IMG/VR virus record: IMGVR_UViG_3300047557_000568
Coordinates: 1 to 37,933 of that record
DNA from: a virus
Direction: 5' to 3' (one strand)
DNA length: 37,933 nt
Part shown: positions 31,229 through 37,827 of the stretch, in pieces
Layout: the number at the start of each line of letters is the position of its first letter
Position numbering within the stretch: position 1 is the stretch's first letter
Position numbers and translations under genes: made by a program
The notes under the pieces: generated by a model
Told to the model about the DNA's origin: nothing
Seen by the model: only the letters and a program-made list of their open reading frames with translations
Database searches by the model: none

Positions 31229-31399
31229 ATGAAATACAGAATCGAACTAGACCTAGGTGAATTAGAATTGCTCAACGCAATCATGACAGAACAAGCAAAC
31301 CAATACAAAGACCTTAGAATCCAGATGCTTTATAGAAAGGTTTACGGTAAGACTGCAGTAGCGCACAACACACTACCAAAGCAAACAGAACAAGCCTAA
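31229..31399 (+). CDS. First early gene, hypothetical protein of 56 aa
   Basis: A 56-residue protein, MKYRIELDLGELELLNAIMT then QANQYKDLRIQMLYRKVYG, with a beta-helix pattern. The ribosome binding site GAAAGGTAAGTAATC precedes the ATG. Its last two codons (GCC TAA) form the 5' strand of stem I of the hammerhead ribozyme, so translating ribosomes would disturb the ribozyme. Function unknown; small first early genes often act in host takeover (inference). Confidence 0.7.
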   Translation: MKYRIELDLGELELLNAIMTEQANQYKDLRIQMLYRKVYGKTAVAHNTLPKQTEQA

Positions 31400-31445
31400 C
31401 TGATGAGCCTTTAATAGGCGAAACCCTAGTGATAGGGTCTTAGGC
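31394..31445 (+). ncRNA. Type I hammerhead self-cleaving ribozyme
   Basis: All core elements are present in order. Stem I: GCCTAA (31394-31399) pairs with TTAGGC (31440-31445), 6 bp, open ends, hence type I. Core CTGATGA (31400-31406). Stem II: GCCT (31407-31410) with AGGC (31416-31419), loop TTAAT, with the usual G10.1-C11.1 pair. GAA (31420-31422). Stem III: ACCCTA (31423-31428) with TAGGGT (31433-31438), loop GTGA, including A15.1-U16.1. Cleavage-site base C17 is C31439, so cleavage is between 31439 and 31440. It would leave the next gene with a 28-nt leader and a 5'-OH. Tertiary loop contacts are not evident. Confidence 0.93.
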
Positions 31446-31467
31446 AAACAACACAGAGGTAAACAAC

Positions 31468-31668
31468 ATGAAATCAATTAAACCAATGGTCTATAAAAAC
31501 TACTTAGTGATGCTAGAGCCACAACACAATGGCTCAATCCTAGCAGTCGCATCTGATTTAGATGATGCAAGGGATAGAATCAAAAAAACATACTACGGTT
31601 ATCAGGTGTCATACATCAAAGCCGAGATGAAACTATTGATTAATGATGCACTTGAGCATCAGTCTTAA
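31468..31668 (+). CDS. Hypothetical early protein, 66 aa, behind the ribozyme
   Basis: A 66-residue protein: KPMVYKNYLVMLEPQHNGSILAVASDLDDARDRIKKTYYGYQVSYIKAEMKLL. It looks like a small alpha/beta fold. The ribosome binding site AGAGG is in the 28-nt segment left downstream of the predicted ribozyme cleavage site, so the cleaved mRNA should still be translatable. Function unknown. Confidence 0.7.
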   Translation: MKSIKPMVYKNYLVMLEPQHNGSILAVASDLDDARDRIKKTYYGYQVSYIKAEMKLLINDALEHQS

Positions 31669-31721
31669 CAGTAGTAAACTTAAACACAGCAGTATCTTAA
31701 ACTTTAGACAAGGGGTAAAAC

Positions 31722-31919
31722 ATGACTTACACATACATTGAAGAATCCACAGCATACGAGCAATACGATGAGATGTTAGACGATTGCCACGATGAGATTG
31801 TCATAGGCTATATTAGACTAGCACCTAGCACAGTATTAAAAGAATGCGACCCAATCGCTTACCAATGTGGTTTTAATGATTGGCTTGATTCATGTGAATT
31901 GACTATTGACGAGGAATAA
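31722..31919 (+). CDS. Acidic hypothetical protein, 65 aa
   Basis: A 65-residue acidic protein (MTYTYIEESTAYEQYDEMLDDCHDEIVIGYIRLAPSTVLKECDPIAYQCGFNDWLDSCELTIDEE), net charge strongly negative. RBS AAGGGGTAAAAC. The spacing CDPIAYQCGFNDWLDSC is reminiscent of small phage proteins that bind host factors, but I cannot assign one. Confidence 0.7.
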   Translation: MTYTYIEESTAYEQYDEMLDDCHDEIVIGYIRLAPSTVLKECDPIAYQCGFNDWLDSCELTIDEE

Positions 31920-31924
31920 ACACC

Positions 31925-32053
31925 ATGACTAAAAAAGAATTAAAGCAATATCAGAATGTAAGTATGTTAGAAGTATTAGGGGCTTGTTTATTGGGTGCTA
32001 TCATTGGCTCAGTCTTAGCCTTAACTTATGTTATCAGAACAGGGGGGTTTTAA
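31925..32053 (+). CDS. Small membrane protein, 42 aa
   Basis: MTKKELKQYQNVSMLEVLG, then a hydrophobic segment (ACLLGAIIGSVLALTYVI) and RTGGF. One membrane span with a basic N-terminal side. It starts 6 nt after the previous stop (GAGGAATAAACACC upstream of ATG). Confidence 0.6.
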   Translation: MTKKELKQYQNVSMLEVLGACLLGAIIGSVLALTYVIRTGGF

Positions 32054-32055
32054 TC

Positions 32056-32310
32056 ATGATTACAGGGATATCTACTAAAGACGAAGTATTGAGCTTTTTC
32101 ATTAAGCATGTGGATAACTACTACCAAGATGCTGATGACGAGCTATTGGCTCAGTTAATTATTGCCAAAGCCGAGGAATTGATAGCTGAAGATGTAGATT
32201 ATTGGGCTAATCAATCAGTTAGAGAGCTTAGAAGATACGCTGAAGATGTGCTATCAGCAGGTAATCCTGAATTTTTAAACCAGAGCAATTTTCATAAACC
32301 AAAGGATTAA
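32056..32310 (+). CDS. Acidic helical hypothetical protein, 84 aa
   Basis: I place the start at ATG 32056, just after the previous stop and behind a G-rich stretch; the longer frame back to a TTG at 31984 overlies the previous gene. The product is helical and acidic: TKDEVLSFFIKHVDNYYQDADDELLAQLIIAKAEELIAEDV, then SVRELRRYAEDVLSAGNPEFL. Function unknown. Confidence 0.65.
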   Translation: MITGISTKDEVLSFFIKHVDNYYQDADDELLAQLIIAKAEELIAEDVDYWANQSVRELRRYAEDVLSAGNPEFLNQSNFHKPKD

Positions 32311-32313
32311 ACC

Positions 32314-32424
32314 ATGCTAGAGCTATCCGATGTATTGGTGTCTTTAGGTGTCTTATTTGGTGCTATTGCTTTGTGTGTCTATGTGATAGCAGATTTGATT
32401 CAATTAATTGGAGAGGATTTATGA
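32314..32424 (+). CDS. Small membrane protein, 36 aa
   Basis: MLELSDVLVSLGVLFGAIALCVYVIADLIQ... a single hydrophobic span, then LIGEDL. RBS AAAGGATTAAACC. The stop overlaps the next start (TTATGA). Confidence 0.55.
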   Translation: MLELSDVLVSLGVLFGAIALCVYVIADLIQLIGEDL

Positions 32425-32567
32425 AAAAACAATACACCAACGATTCGCCGCCATGGAAAGATAACAAATGGCAATATGGTCAATACAATCACATTATGCA
32501 ACGCTTTAAAGCGATGGGATTTGTGCCACCAAGTGAGAAAAACACCAACACAGATAAGAGGGGTTAA
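32421..32567 (+). CDS. Hypothetical protein, 48 aa, Trp/Tyr/Gln-rich
   Basis: ATG 32421 with GGAGAGGATTT upstream gives MKKQYTNDSPPWKDNKWQYG, QYNHIMQRFKAMGFVPPS and a polar tail. An upstream TTG in the same frame overlies the preceding gene and is not used here. Function unknown. Confidence 0.6.
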   Translation: MKKQYTNDSPPWKDNKWQYGQYNHIMQRFKAMGFVPPSEKNTNTDKRG

Positions 32568-32569
32568 TT

Positions 32570-32668
32570 ATGACTTTACTACATATACTTGTCGCACTGA
32601 TAGGTTATTTAATAGGGTTTTTAATCGGTTTATACATTATTGAGAAATATTATGACAATCATAACTAA
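32570..32668 (+). CDS. Small membrane protein, 32 aa
   Basis: MTLLHILVALIGYLIGFLIG then LYIIEKYYDNHN: almost entirely one membrane span. RBS AAGAGGGGTTAATT. Its end overlaps the start of the next gene by 17 nt. Confidence 0.55.
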   Translation: MTLLHILVALIGYLIGFLIGLYIIEKYYDNHN

Positions 32669-33098
32669 AAAAGATAAGGTCTTAGCAGTCTTACAGTCGC
32701 AACCATGCACGATAGACCAATTAAGCTCTATTGTCCCTGAATTACCTAAAAACTACGCTAGTCAGTTAATCTTTAGCTTAGTCAGAGCAGGTTATGTTCG
32801 TGTGGTCGCCAAAGATAAGCTATACAATCGTAACGGCGGATACAGGCTTATAAATGTCTATGCCATTAACGAAATGGCATCGCCAAAGGAATATCGACAT
32901 AGGACTAACAAAGAACGCTTAAAGCATATTAACGGGTTTACTAAGTATCAGGTTTGGACTGATGCTAACGGAATCGAGAATGTGCATTATGGGCAAAAGA
33001 ACTTACAAAACCCTAAACTTGACAAAGATAGCAAAAAAGCTTTACTGTTAGAAAAGATGCCACTTATGGCTATGTTCAACACTACAACGGAGGTTTAA
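32652..33098 (+). CDS. Winged-helix DNA-binding protein, probable regulator, 148 aa
   Basis: ATG 32652 is preferred over an in-frame TTG 12 bases upstream. The first about 60 residues read as a winged helix: KDKVLAVLQSQPCTIDQLSSIVPELPKNYASQLIFSLVRAGYVRVV, with the recognition helix near PKNYASQLIFSLVRAG. The remainder is basic and polar (KEYRHRTNKERLKHINGFTKYQVW). It could control the early or late promoters, for example through the repeats at 30698-30751 (inference). Confidence 0.6.
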   Translation: MTIITKKDKVLAVLQSQPCTIDQLSSIVPELPKNYASQLIFSLVRAGYVRVVAKDKLYNRNGGYRLINVYAINEMASPKEYRHRTNKERLKHINGFTKYQVWTDANGIENVHYGQKNLQNPKLDKDSKKALLLEKMPLMAMFNTTTEV

Positions 33099-33099
33099 T

Positions 33100-33327
33100 A
33101 TGATTGATAAGGACTATTTTGTAAAACAACATAATGACTATATGGAAAAACAAAAAGCAGCAGAGATTATGCACCTTGTCCAAGCAATTGAGACAGACGG
33201 AACTCCACAGAGTTTAGGAATATTCAAAGATTTGTCTAAAGCTGAGGCATTCTATGAGGAAATGCTAAAACTAGACCCAGACGACACTTGTCTTATTTAC
33301 ATCGATGATGTCATAGTAAGAGGATAA
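33100..33327 (+). CDS. Hypothetical early protein, 75 aa
   Basis: A 75-residue protein: IDKDYFVKQHNDYMEKQKAAEIMHLVQAIETDGTPQSLGIFKDLSKAEAFYEEMLKLDPDDTCLIYIDDVIVRG. Helix-strand pattern, acidic. Good RBS (CGGAGGTTTAAT). Function unknown. Confidence 0.68.
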   Translation: MIDKDYFVKQHNDYMEKQKAAEIMHLVQAIETDGTPQSLGIFKDLSKAEAFYEEMLKLDPDDTCLIYIDDVIVRG

Positions 33328-33330
33328 TAT

Positions 33331-33513
33331 ATGAAAATAACTAAGTATGAGTTAAGAGATGAATTAGACGACCTTATCAGGGTATTTGATTCCTATGACG
33401 AGGCAGTCAGATACATGACATCAGGTGATAAGCTAGTCAGGAAAGTGTCAGAAGTGCCTAAATTGTCTAATTATGACCTAGCAGTTAAAAAGGTAGGCTA
33501 TGCTGATGTCTAA
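33331..33513 (+). CDS. Hypothetical early protein, 60 aa
   Basis: A 60-residue protein: MKITKYELRDELDDLIRVF, DSYDEAVRYMTSGDKLVRKVSE and a tail. The middle (VFDSYDEAVRYMTSGDKLVRKV) resembles a small alpha/beta unit like that of the previous gene. RBS GAGGATAATAT. A 102-bp gap with the second copy of a 17-bp repeat follows. Confidence 0.65.
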   Translation: MKITKYELRDELDDLIRVFDSYDEAVRYMTSGDKLVRKVSEVPKLSNYDLAVKKVGYADV

Positions 33514-33520
33514 AATACCT

Positions 33521-33537
33521 CTAAAACGCATCAAAAC
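33521..33537 (+). repeat. 17-bp direct repeat, copy 2
   Basis: CTAAAACGCATCAAAAC in the 102-bp gap before the methyltransferase-like gene. One base differs from 31006-31022. I see no convincing promoter in the gap. Confidence 0.6.
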
Positions 33538-33615
33538 GCTCTGTATTGAGTTTTCTATGATGGGTTAAGGGTAAGGTATGTCTAACTATGTTTTTATTGA
33601 ATAGAGAGGTTTTAA

Positions 33616-34176
33616 ATGATTGGTGTATTATTTGCTAGGACGGATAGTCGCTATAAAGACTTTGACATCTATGATGTTTATGACATTAACAGAGATGCTA
33701 GAAACTTTGCAGCAGACTATCCTGTTATTTGCCACCCACCATGTAGAGCTTGGGGTCGATTAAGCCACATGGCTAAACCTAGACCTGATGAAAAGGACTT
33801 AGCCTTGTTTTCTGTTGATATGGTGCGTAAGAATGGCGGTGTTGTCGAACACCCAACAGGCAGTAGATTATGGAAAGCTAAGAATTTACCATTGATGGGT
33901 GAGGGCTATGATGAGTTTGGCGGGTTTACTTTAGAGATAGACCAATATGATTTTGGTCATGTTGCCCATAAAAACACTAAGCTATACATTTGTGGATTGA
34001 CTATTGAGCAACTACCACAACTACCACCTAAGAACCTAGCACCAACAGATAGGTCTATTTGTGGTAATGTCAAAGGAACTAAACGCTGCACTCAATATCA
34101 GCGTGAATACACTCCTGACGGATTGATTGACTTTCTAACTAAGATTTGCTTAACGATAAAGGAAAATAGACAATGA
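33616..34176 (+). CDS. C5-methyltransferase-like phage protein, 186 aa
   Basis: A 186-residue protein. YPVICHPPCRAWGRLSHMA (about 35-53) resembles motif IV (PPC) of cytosine-5 methyltransferases, and GGVVEHPTGSRLW (about 75-87) resembles the following ENV-type motif. The usual SAM-binding FxGxG motif at the N-terminus is absent, and the protein is short, so it may be a catalytically different or inactive relative. The RBS is AGAGAGGTTTTAA. The next gene overlaps by ATGA. Confidence 0.6.
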   Translation: MIGVLFARTDSRYKDFDIYDVYDINRDARNFAADYPVICHPPCRAWGRLSHMAKPRPDEKDLALFSVDMVRKNGGVVEHPTGSRLWKAKNLPLMGEGYDEFGGFTLEIDQYDFGHVAHKNTKLYICGLTIEQLPQLPPKNLAPTDRSICGNVKGTKRCTQYQREYTPDGLIDFLTKICLTIKENRQ

Positions 34177-34430
34177 AGTGTATTGTGTGTAATGCAACAT
34201 TGACAGACTATGAAAGCAGTCTAAGACACGCTGAAACGAGTGCGTATCTTGATACCTGTATGGAATGTGTTAAGGCTATCGGAAATATCCCTGTTAAGGG
34301 TAAGAATGAGTTATTGACAGACATCGACCTAGATAGCGTTGATGCTCTGATTGATGATGATTCTGAGGAATACTTAGACGAACAAGGCTATGACGATGAT
34401 TACTACAAAGACCTATGGGACGAGAGATAA
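34173..34430 (+). CDS. Zinc-finger acidic protein, 85 aa
   Basis: The N-terminus has MKCIVCNATLTDYESSLRHAE and then DTCMECVKAIG, that is CxxC plus CxxC, a likely zinc site at C3, C6, C29, C32. The C-terminal half is extremely acidic (DDDSEEYLDEQGYDDDYYKD). This fits an early inhibitor or adaptor of a host protein, but I do not assign a target. ATGA overlap upstream, TAATG overlap downstream. Confidence 0.75.
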   Translation: MKCIVCNATLTDYESSLRHAETSAYLDTCMECVKAIGNIPVKGKNELLTDIDLDSVDALIDDDSEEYLDEQGYDDDYYKDLWDER

Positions 34431-34609
34431 TGCTCAGATTGGTCGGTATCATAGGTATCTATGTAGTCAATATAGTGTCTATGTTGTTTACTATGATGTT
34501 TAATAATTTAGTATATAACATAGAGAAACAATCTACGATAGAACTATGTTGTAATACAATAAAGACTATGATAGCATACAACGAAGTAATTAGTCAAGAG
34601 AGGATTTAA
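34430..34609 (+). CDS. Membrane-anchored small protein, 59 aa
   Basis: ATG 34430 in the stop of the previous gene (TAATG). MLRLVGIIGIYVVNIVSMLF TMMF is one membrane span, followed by a polar domain (NNLVYNIEKQSTIELCCNTIKTMIAYNEV). Function unknown. Confidence 0.6.
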   Translation: MLRLVGIIGIYVVNIVSMLFTMMFNNLVYNIEKQSTIELCCNTIKTMIAYNEVISQERI

Positions 34610-34610
34610 T

Positions 34611-34778
34611 GTGATTGAATATAACAACTTAACACCTGCTGAAGCCTATGAACAACATACGCACTATGTCATTCATGAATTCGCAGAACTTTGTCTAAAA
34701 TATGGCTATGACAAGATGCAAGAGGAACTGTCTAAAGTATTAGACGCTAAAGTAGATAGGTTAGAACCATGCAACTAA
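34611..34778 (+). CDS. Helical hypothetical protein, 55 aa
   Basis: Starts at GTG 34611 behind AGAGAGGATTTAAT. The product (IEYNNLTPAEAYEQHTHYVIHEFAELC, LKYGYDKMQEELSKVLDAKVDRLEPCN) is helical and acidic. Its end overlaps the next gene by 10 nt. Function unknown. Confidence 0.6.
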   Translation: MIEYNNLTPAEAYEQHTHYVIHEFAELCLKYGYDKMQEELSKVLDAKVDRLEPCN

Positions 34779-35005
34779 TGATTGTTGTCGGTTATTCTCT
34801 GTTTCTGTTAGTATGTGGTTATGCTTTAGGGACTGTGCATACAGACATTGACAAAAGAGTAGAATGTGGTTCTTTTACAAAGCATAACGCTAAGTGGGTA
34901 GGATACTTCGCTATGAATGATGCTAACGAACGCAGATGCTTTTGGTTAGAAAACAGATACCCTTACAGAGTAATGCAGGGTGTCAATGTAAATGGAAAGG
35001 ATTAA
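34769..35005 (+). CDS. Small membrane-anchored protein, 78 aa
   Basis: An N-terminal hydrophobic segment (MQLMIVVGYSLFLLVCGYALGTVHTD) serves as signal anchor; the remaining part holds two Cys (VECGSF, RRCFWLE) and is likely periplasmic. Function unknown, possibly envelope modification or superinfection exclusion (inference only). Confidence 0.6.
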   Translation: MQLMIVVGYSLFLLVCGYALGTVHTDIDKRVECGSFTKHNAKWVGYFAMNDANERRCFWLENRYPYRVMQGVNVNGKD

Positions 35006-35008
35006 ACT

Positions 35009-35146
35009 ATGAAAAAGGTAATTATTGCAGTTATGGTGTTTGTGTCGTTTAATGCGTCAGCACACATTCGATGTGAACCAACACCATCAGGCGGTATGTG
35101 TTGTTGGGACACTACTAAATCAATCTTTAGACCATTGGGGTGTTAA
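35009..35146 (+). CDS. Secreted cysteine-rich peptide, 45 aa
   Basis: MKKVIIAVMVFVSFNASA is a textbook signal peptide with an ASA cleavage site, leaving a 27-residue mature peptide, HIRCEPTPSGGMCCWDTT then KSIFRPLGC, with four cysteines able to form two disulfides. RBS AAAGGATTAAACT. It follows a membrane-anchored protein gene. I know of no family for it. Confidence 0.6.
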   Translation: MKKVIIAVMVFVSFNASAHIRCEPTPSGGMCCWDTTKSIFRPLGC

Positions 35147-35147
35147 T

Positions 35148-35423
35148 ATGAGTTTAGATGACGATATGCGTTTTATTGAGCATCTCAAGCAGACCTCTGG
35201 AAGCTCTAAAGAGATGATTGAGAAGTGGTTAGAACACAAAAACAATGACGAACAATGGAAGGCAACTGTGGCAGAAGTTAAGGCTTATAACAAAGAGATT
35301 GAACGGATTTACAGTAAGATTGAATCCGACTATGAAGAACACAAAGATATGATTAAAGACGCTTTAGACCATTATCTGCGTGATACATTCGACCTCGATA
35401 CTTTAAAGAGAATGTTGAAATGA
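35148..35423 (+). CDS. Coiled-coil acidic protein, 91 aa
   Basis: ATG 35148, directly after the previous stop; a longer frame starting upstream overlies the secreted peptide gene. The product is almost all helix (MRFIEHLKQTSGSSKEMIEKWLEHKNNDEQWKATVAEVKAYNKEIERIYSKIESDYEEHKDMIKDALDHYLRD), probably a coiled coil. Coupled by ATGA to the primase-helicase; may be an accessory subunit (inference). Confidence 0.65.
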   Translation: MSLDDDMRFIEHLKQTSGSSKEMIEKWLEHKNNDEQWKATVAEVKAYNKEIERIYSKIESDYEEHKDMIKDALDHYLRDTFDLDTLKRMLK

Positions 35424-37006
35424 GCGACAGTAAATTTGTTAAACATTTACCATGCGACAACTGTGGCAGTAGCAACGGCAACAGTTTGTATGACGATGGA
35501 CACACATTCTGCTTTGTTTGTAATACACACTCGAACAACGGAACAACCACAATGAAAGAACAACCTAAACCTATGAATAAGGACTTATCATTTTATGACA
35601 ATGCTGCTTCTACTTCTATCCCTGACCGTGGTATTCATTCGGCTTCTTGCCTAGCCTATGGTGTTCGTTTAGCACGAGATAAGCACTATTACCCTTACTA
35701 TGATGCTGATGGCACTATGGTGGCTATCAAGACTCGCTCAGTAGAGGATAAGCAATTCAGTATCGCAGGTGATTTTAAACAAGCGATGCTGTTTGGACAG
35801 AATCTATTCGCTAAAGGTGGTCGTTATTTAACCATCACAGAGGGTGAATTAGACGCTTTAGCGGCTTATCAGATGTCGGGTAGTAAATACCCTGTCGTAT
35901 CACTTCGTAATGGCGCACAAGCGGCTTTAAAGGACTGCCAAGCCCAATATGAATGGATTGATAGCTTTGAGAACATTGTCCTATGTTTTGATGACGATGA
36001 ACCAGGTCGTAAAGCATCACAAGCTGTCGCTGAATTGTTCGGTGGCAAAGTTAAATTAATGAAACACAAGAAAGGATATAAAGATGCCTGTGATTACCTC
36101 TCTAATGGAGATTCTAAAGAATTTATCGACGCTTTCTGGTCTGCTGAAGGATACGTCCCAGACGGAATTATCAACGCAGGTGTCTTACTTGAGGACATTA
36201 AAAAACCGTTAGGAGTTGCACCTGTTTTGTATCCGTGGACAGGTCTTAATAAAATGCTATACGGTATCCGCCATGCTGAGTTAGTCACTCTTGCAGCAGG
36301 TTCTGGATTAGGTAAGTCTACTATCCTTCGTGAGCTTGTTTCACATATTTTAAATAACACAAATGAAAAAGTAGGTCTTGCGTTTTTAGAAGAAACACCA
36401 GAACGAACTATGCGTGGATTAATCGGACTAGAGATTAATAAAAAGATTCATCTTCCAGACGCTATTTATGACCCACAGGATATTGATAGAGTCTATGAAA
36501 AACTAGATTTAAACAATCGTGTATTTTTATGGAATCATTTTGGTTCAAATGCTATTGAAAATGTTCTTTCACGACTTCGTTATTTTGTAAAGGCTTTAAA
36601 CTGCAAATACCTAGTCCTTGACCATCTATCTATTCTTATCTCTGACCAAGCAGGTGGGGATGAGCGTAAGAATATCGATATGGTAATGACTAAACTTCGT
36701 ACATTTGTCCAAGAGATGAATTGCAGCCTTTTACTTGTATCTCACCTAAAGCGTCCTGAAGGCAAGTCTTTGGAAGATGGCGCAGTAACAAGTCTTGGTA
36801 TGCTTCGTGGTTCAGGCGCTATTGCACAGCTATCTGATGCCGTAATCGGTGCGGAAAGGAACAGTCAAGCCGATGACATTATAGAAAGAAACACAACTAA
36901 TGTTCGTGTGTTAAAATCGAGATATACTGGCTATACAGGGTATGCGTGTAGTTTGTATTACGATGATTCCACAGGTCGTCTTAGAGAGGTTATAAACGAG
37001 CTATGA
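35420..37006 (+). CDS. Primase-helicase (T7 gp4-like)
   Basis: A 528-residue bifunctional replication protein. A zinc-binding primase N-terminus (C12, C15, C31, C34) is followed by a TOPRIM fold (TITEGELDALAA with E141; CFDDDEPGRKA with D191-193). The hexameric helicase part has Walker A GSGLGKST (294-301), the AFLEETPERT motif, and Walker B YLVLDHLSIL (D401). It unwinds DNA and lays primers for the polymerase, whose gene lies downstream across the genome junction. ATGA overlaps both sides. Confidence 0.95.
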   Translation: MSDSKFVKHLPCDNCGSSNGNSLYDDGHTFCFVCNTHSNNGTTTMKEQPKPMNKDLSFYDNAASTSIPDRGIHSASCLAYGVRLARDKHYYPYYDADGTMVAIKTRSVEDKQFSIAGDFKQAMLFGQNLFAKGGRYLTITEGELDALAAYQMSGSKYPVVSLRNGAQAALKDCQAQYEWIDSFENIVLCFDDDEPGRKASQAVAELFGGKVKLMKHKKGYKDACDYLSNGDSKEFIDAFWSAEGYVPDGIINAGVLLEDIKKPLGVAPVLYPWTGLNKMLYGIRHAELVTLAAGSGLGKSTILRELVSHILNNTNEKVGLAFLEETPERTMRGLIGLEINKKIHLPDAIYDPQDIDRVYEKLDLNNRVFLWNHFGSNAIENVLSRLRYFVKALNCKYLVLDHLSILISDQAGGDERKNIDMVMTKLRTFVQEMNCSLLLVSHLKRPEGKSLEDGAVTSLGMLRGSGAIAQLSDAVIGAERNSQADDIIERNTTNVRVLKSRYTGYTGYACSLYYDDSTGRLREVINEL

Positions 37007-37827
37007 AACAGTGTTCAATCTGCAAAGAAACTAAAGAGTTGTCTGAGTTCTGGATAAGAACTTGGAAAACTAAAAACGGTGAGAAAAAAGAAGGATTACG
37101 AGCAGATTGTAAGTCCTGCGCTGGTTCAAATCATAAAAAGAACTATACTGCACAACTACAAAATGGAGACCCTTGGAAATTAGCGGGTGAGCTATTGAAC
37201 AGAATGCGGGATAGGACTAAAAAGCACGGATATGCTGAACCAGTTGATTTTACTAAGGAAGAAGTTGTAGAAATTATAACTAGTGGAAAATGCGCTATTA
37301 CTGGATTTCCGTTTAGATTAGGAACAACAGGAACAAACAAAGAAAAGAACCCGTTTAATCCGAGTCCTGATAGAATTGACAACTCTAAAGGATATAGCAA
37401 GGATAATGTTCAATGGGTTGTCTTTATATACAATACTATGAGAAATAGTTTTGATGATAAAGATGTGTTACTATTTATAAACCATTTGAAAGAAAGCTAT
37501 GATATGTCGTCAAAACCACAAAACAACGACACTAAAAAAGAATATGTCGATGTTGATAACATAAAGCCTGTTGCATGGATTACACACGAAGGCAAGATAG
37601 TGAGCAATCGTGAGAAAGAAAAGTATGACATCACTTTTGGTGACTATTGCATCCCACTCTACACCGCACCAAGAGAGTTAAGTGATGAGGAACTCAACAA
37701 AGCCTTTGATTACTATTGCGAAACAGATGAAGGTGTGTTGCGATTCAATTATGAACTGCGTGATGAGTGGAAGAAAGAGCAATTAATCCGTTGGAAAGAA
37801 GCATTTAAGAAAGCGAGTGAAAAATGA
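37003..37827 (+). CDS. HNH endonuclease fused to KPVAW-type domain, 274 aa
   Basis: Two parts. Residues 1-165 are an HNH nuclease: CSICKETK and CKSC zinc pairs, CAITGFPFRLG, and NPSPDRIDNSKGYSKDNVQWV as the HNH core. After a Lys/Asn/Asp linker (about 166-187) comes a domain of about 85 residues (KPVAWITHEGKIVS..., IPLYTAPRELSDEELNKAF, KKASEK) that is a copy of the separate 73-residue protein encoded next. The gene lies between primase-helicase and polymerase blocks. It may be a homing-type nuclease that captured a neighbour. Confidence 0.85.
   Translation: MKQCSICKETKELSEFWIRTWKTKNGEKKEGLRADCKSCAGSNHKKNYTAQLQNGDPWKLAGELLNRMRDRTKKHGYAEPVDFTKEEVVEIITSGKCAITGFPFRLGTTGTNKEKNPFNPSPDRIDNSKGYSKDNVQWVVFIYNTMRNSFDDKDVLLFINHLKESYDMSSKPQNNDTKKEYVDVDNIKPVAWITHEGKIVSNREKEKYDITFGDYCIPLYTAPRELSDEELNKAFDYYCETDEGVLRFNYELRDEWKKEQLIRWKEAFKKASEK
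37654..37692 (+). repeat. 39-bp near-identical repeat, copy 1
   Basis: Matches positions 4-42 of the window at 37 of 39 bases; see that entry. A 17-base identity (AGCCTGTTGCATGGAT with one flanking A) near 37563 and 37827 marks the start of the same duplicated domain, and both copies end in the codons for KKASEK. Confidence 0.85.

Noticed and set aside
33514-33615. Possible promoter in the 102-bp gap
   Set aside because: TTGAGT at 33546 has no -10 at proper distance; the spacing to TAAGGT is 20 bp.
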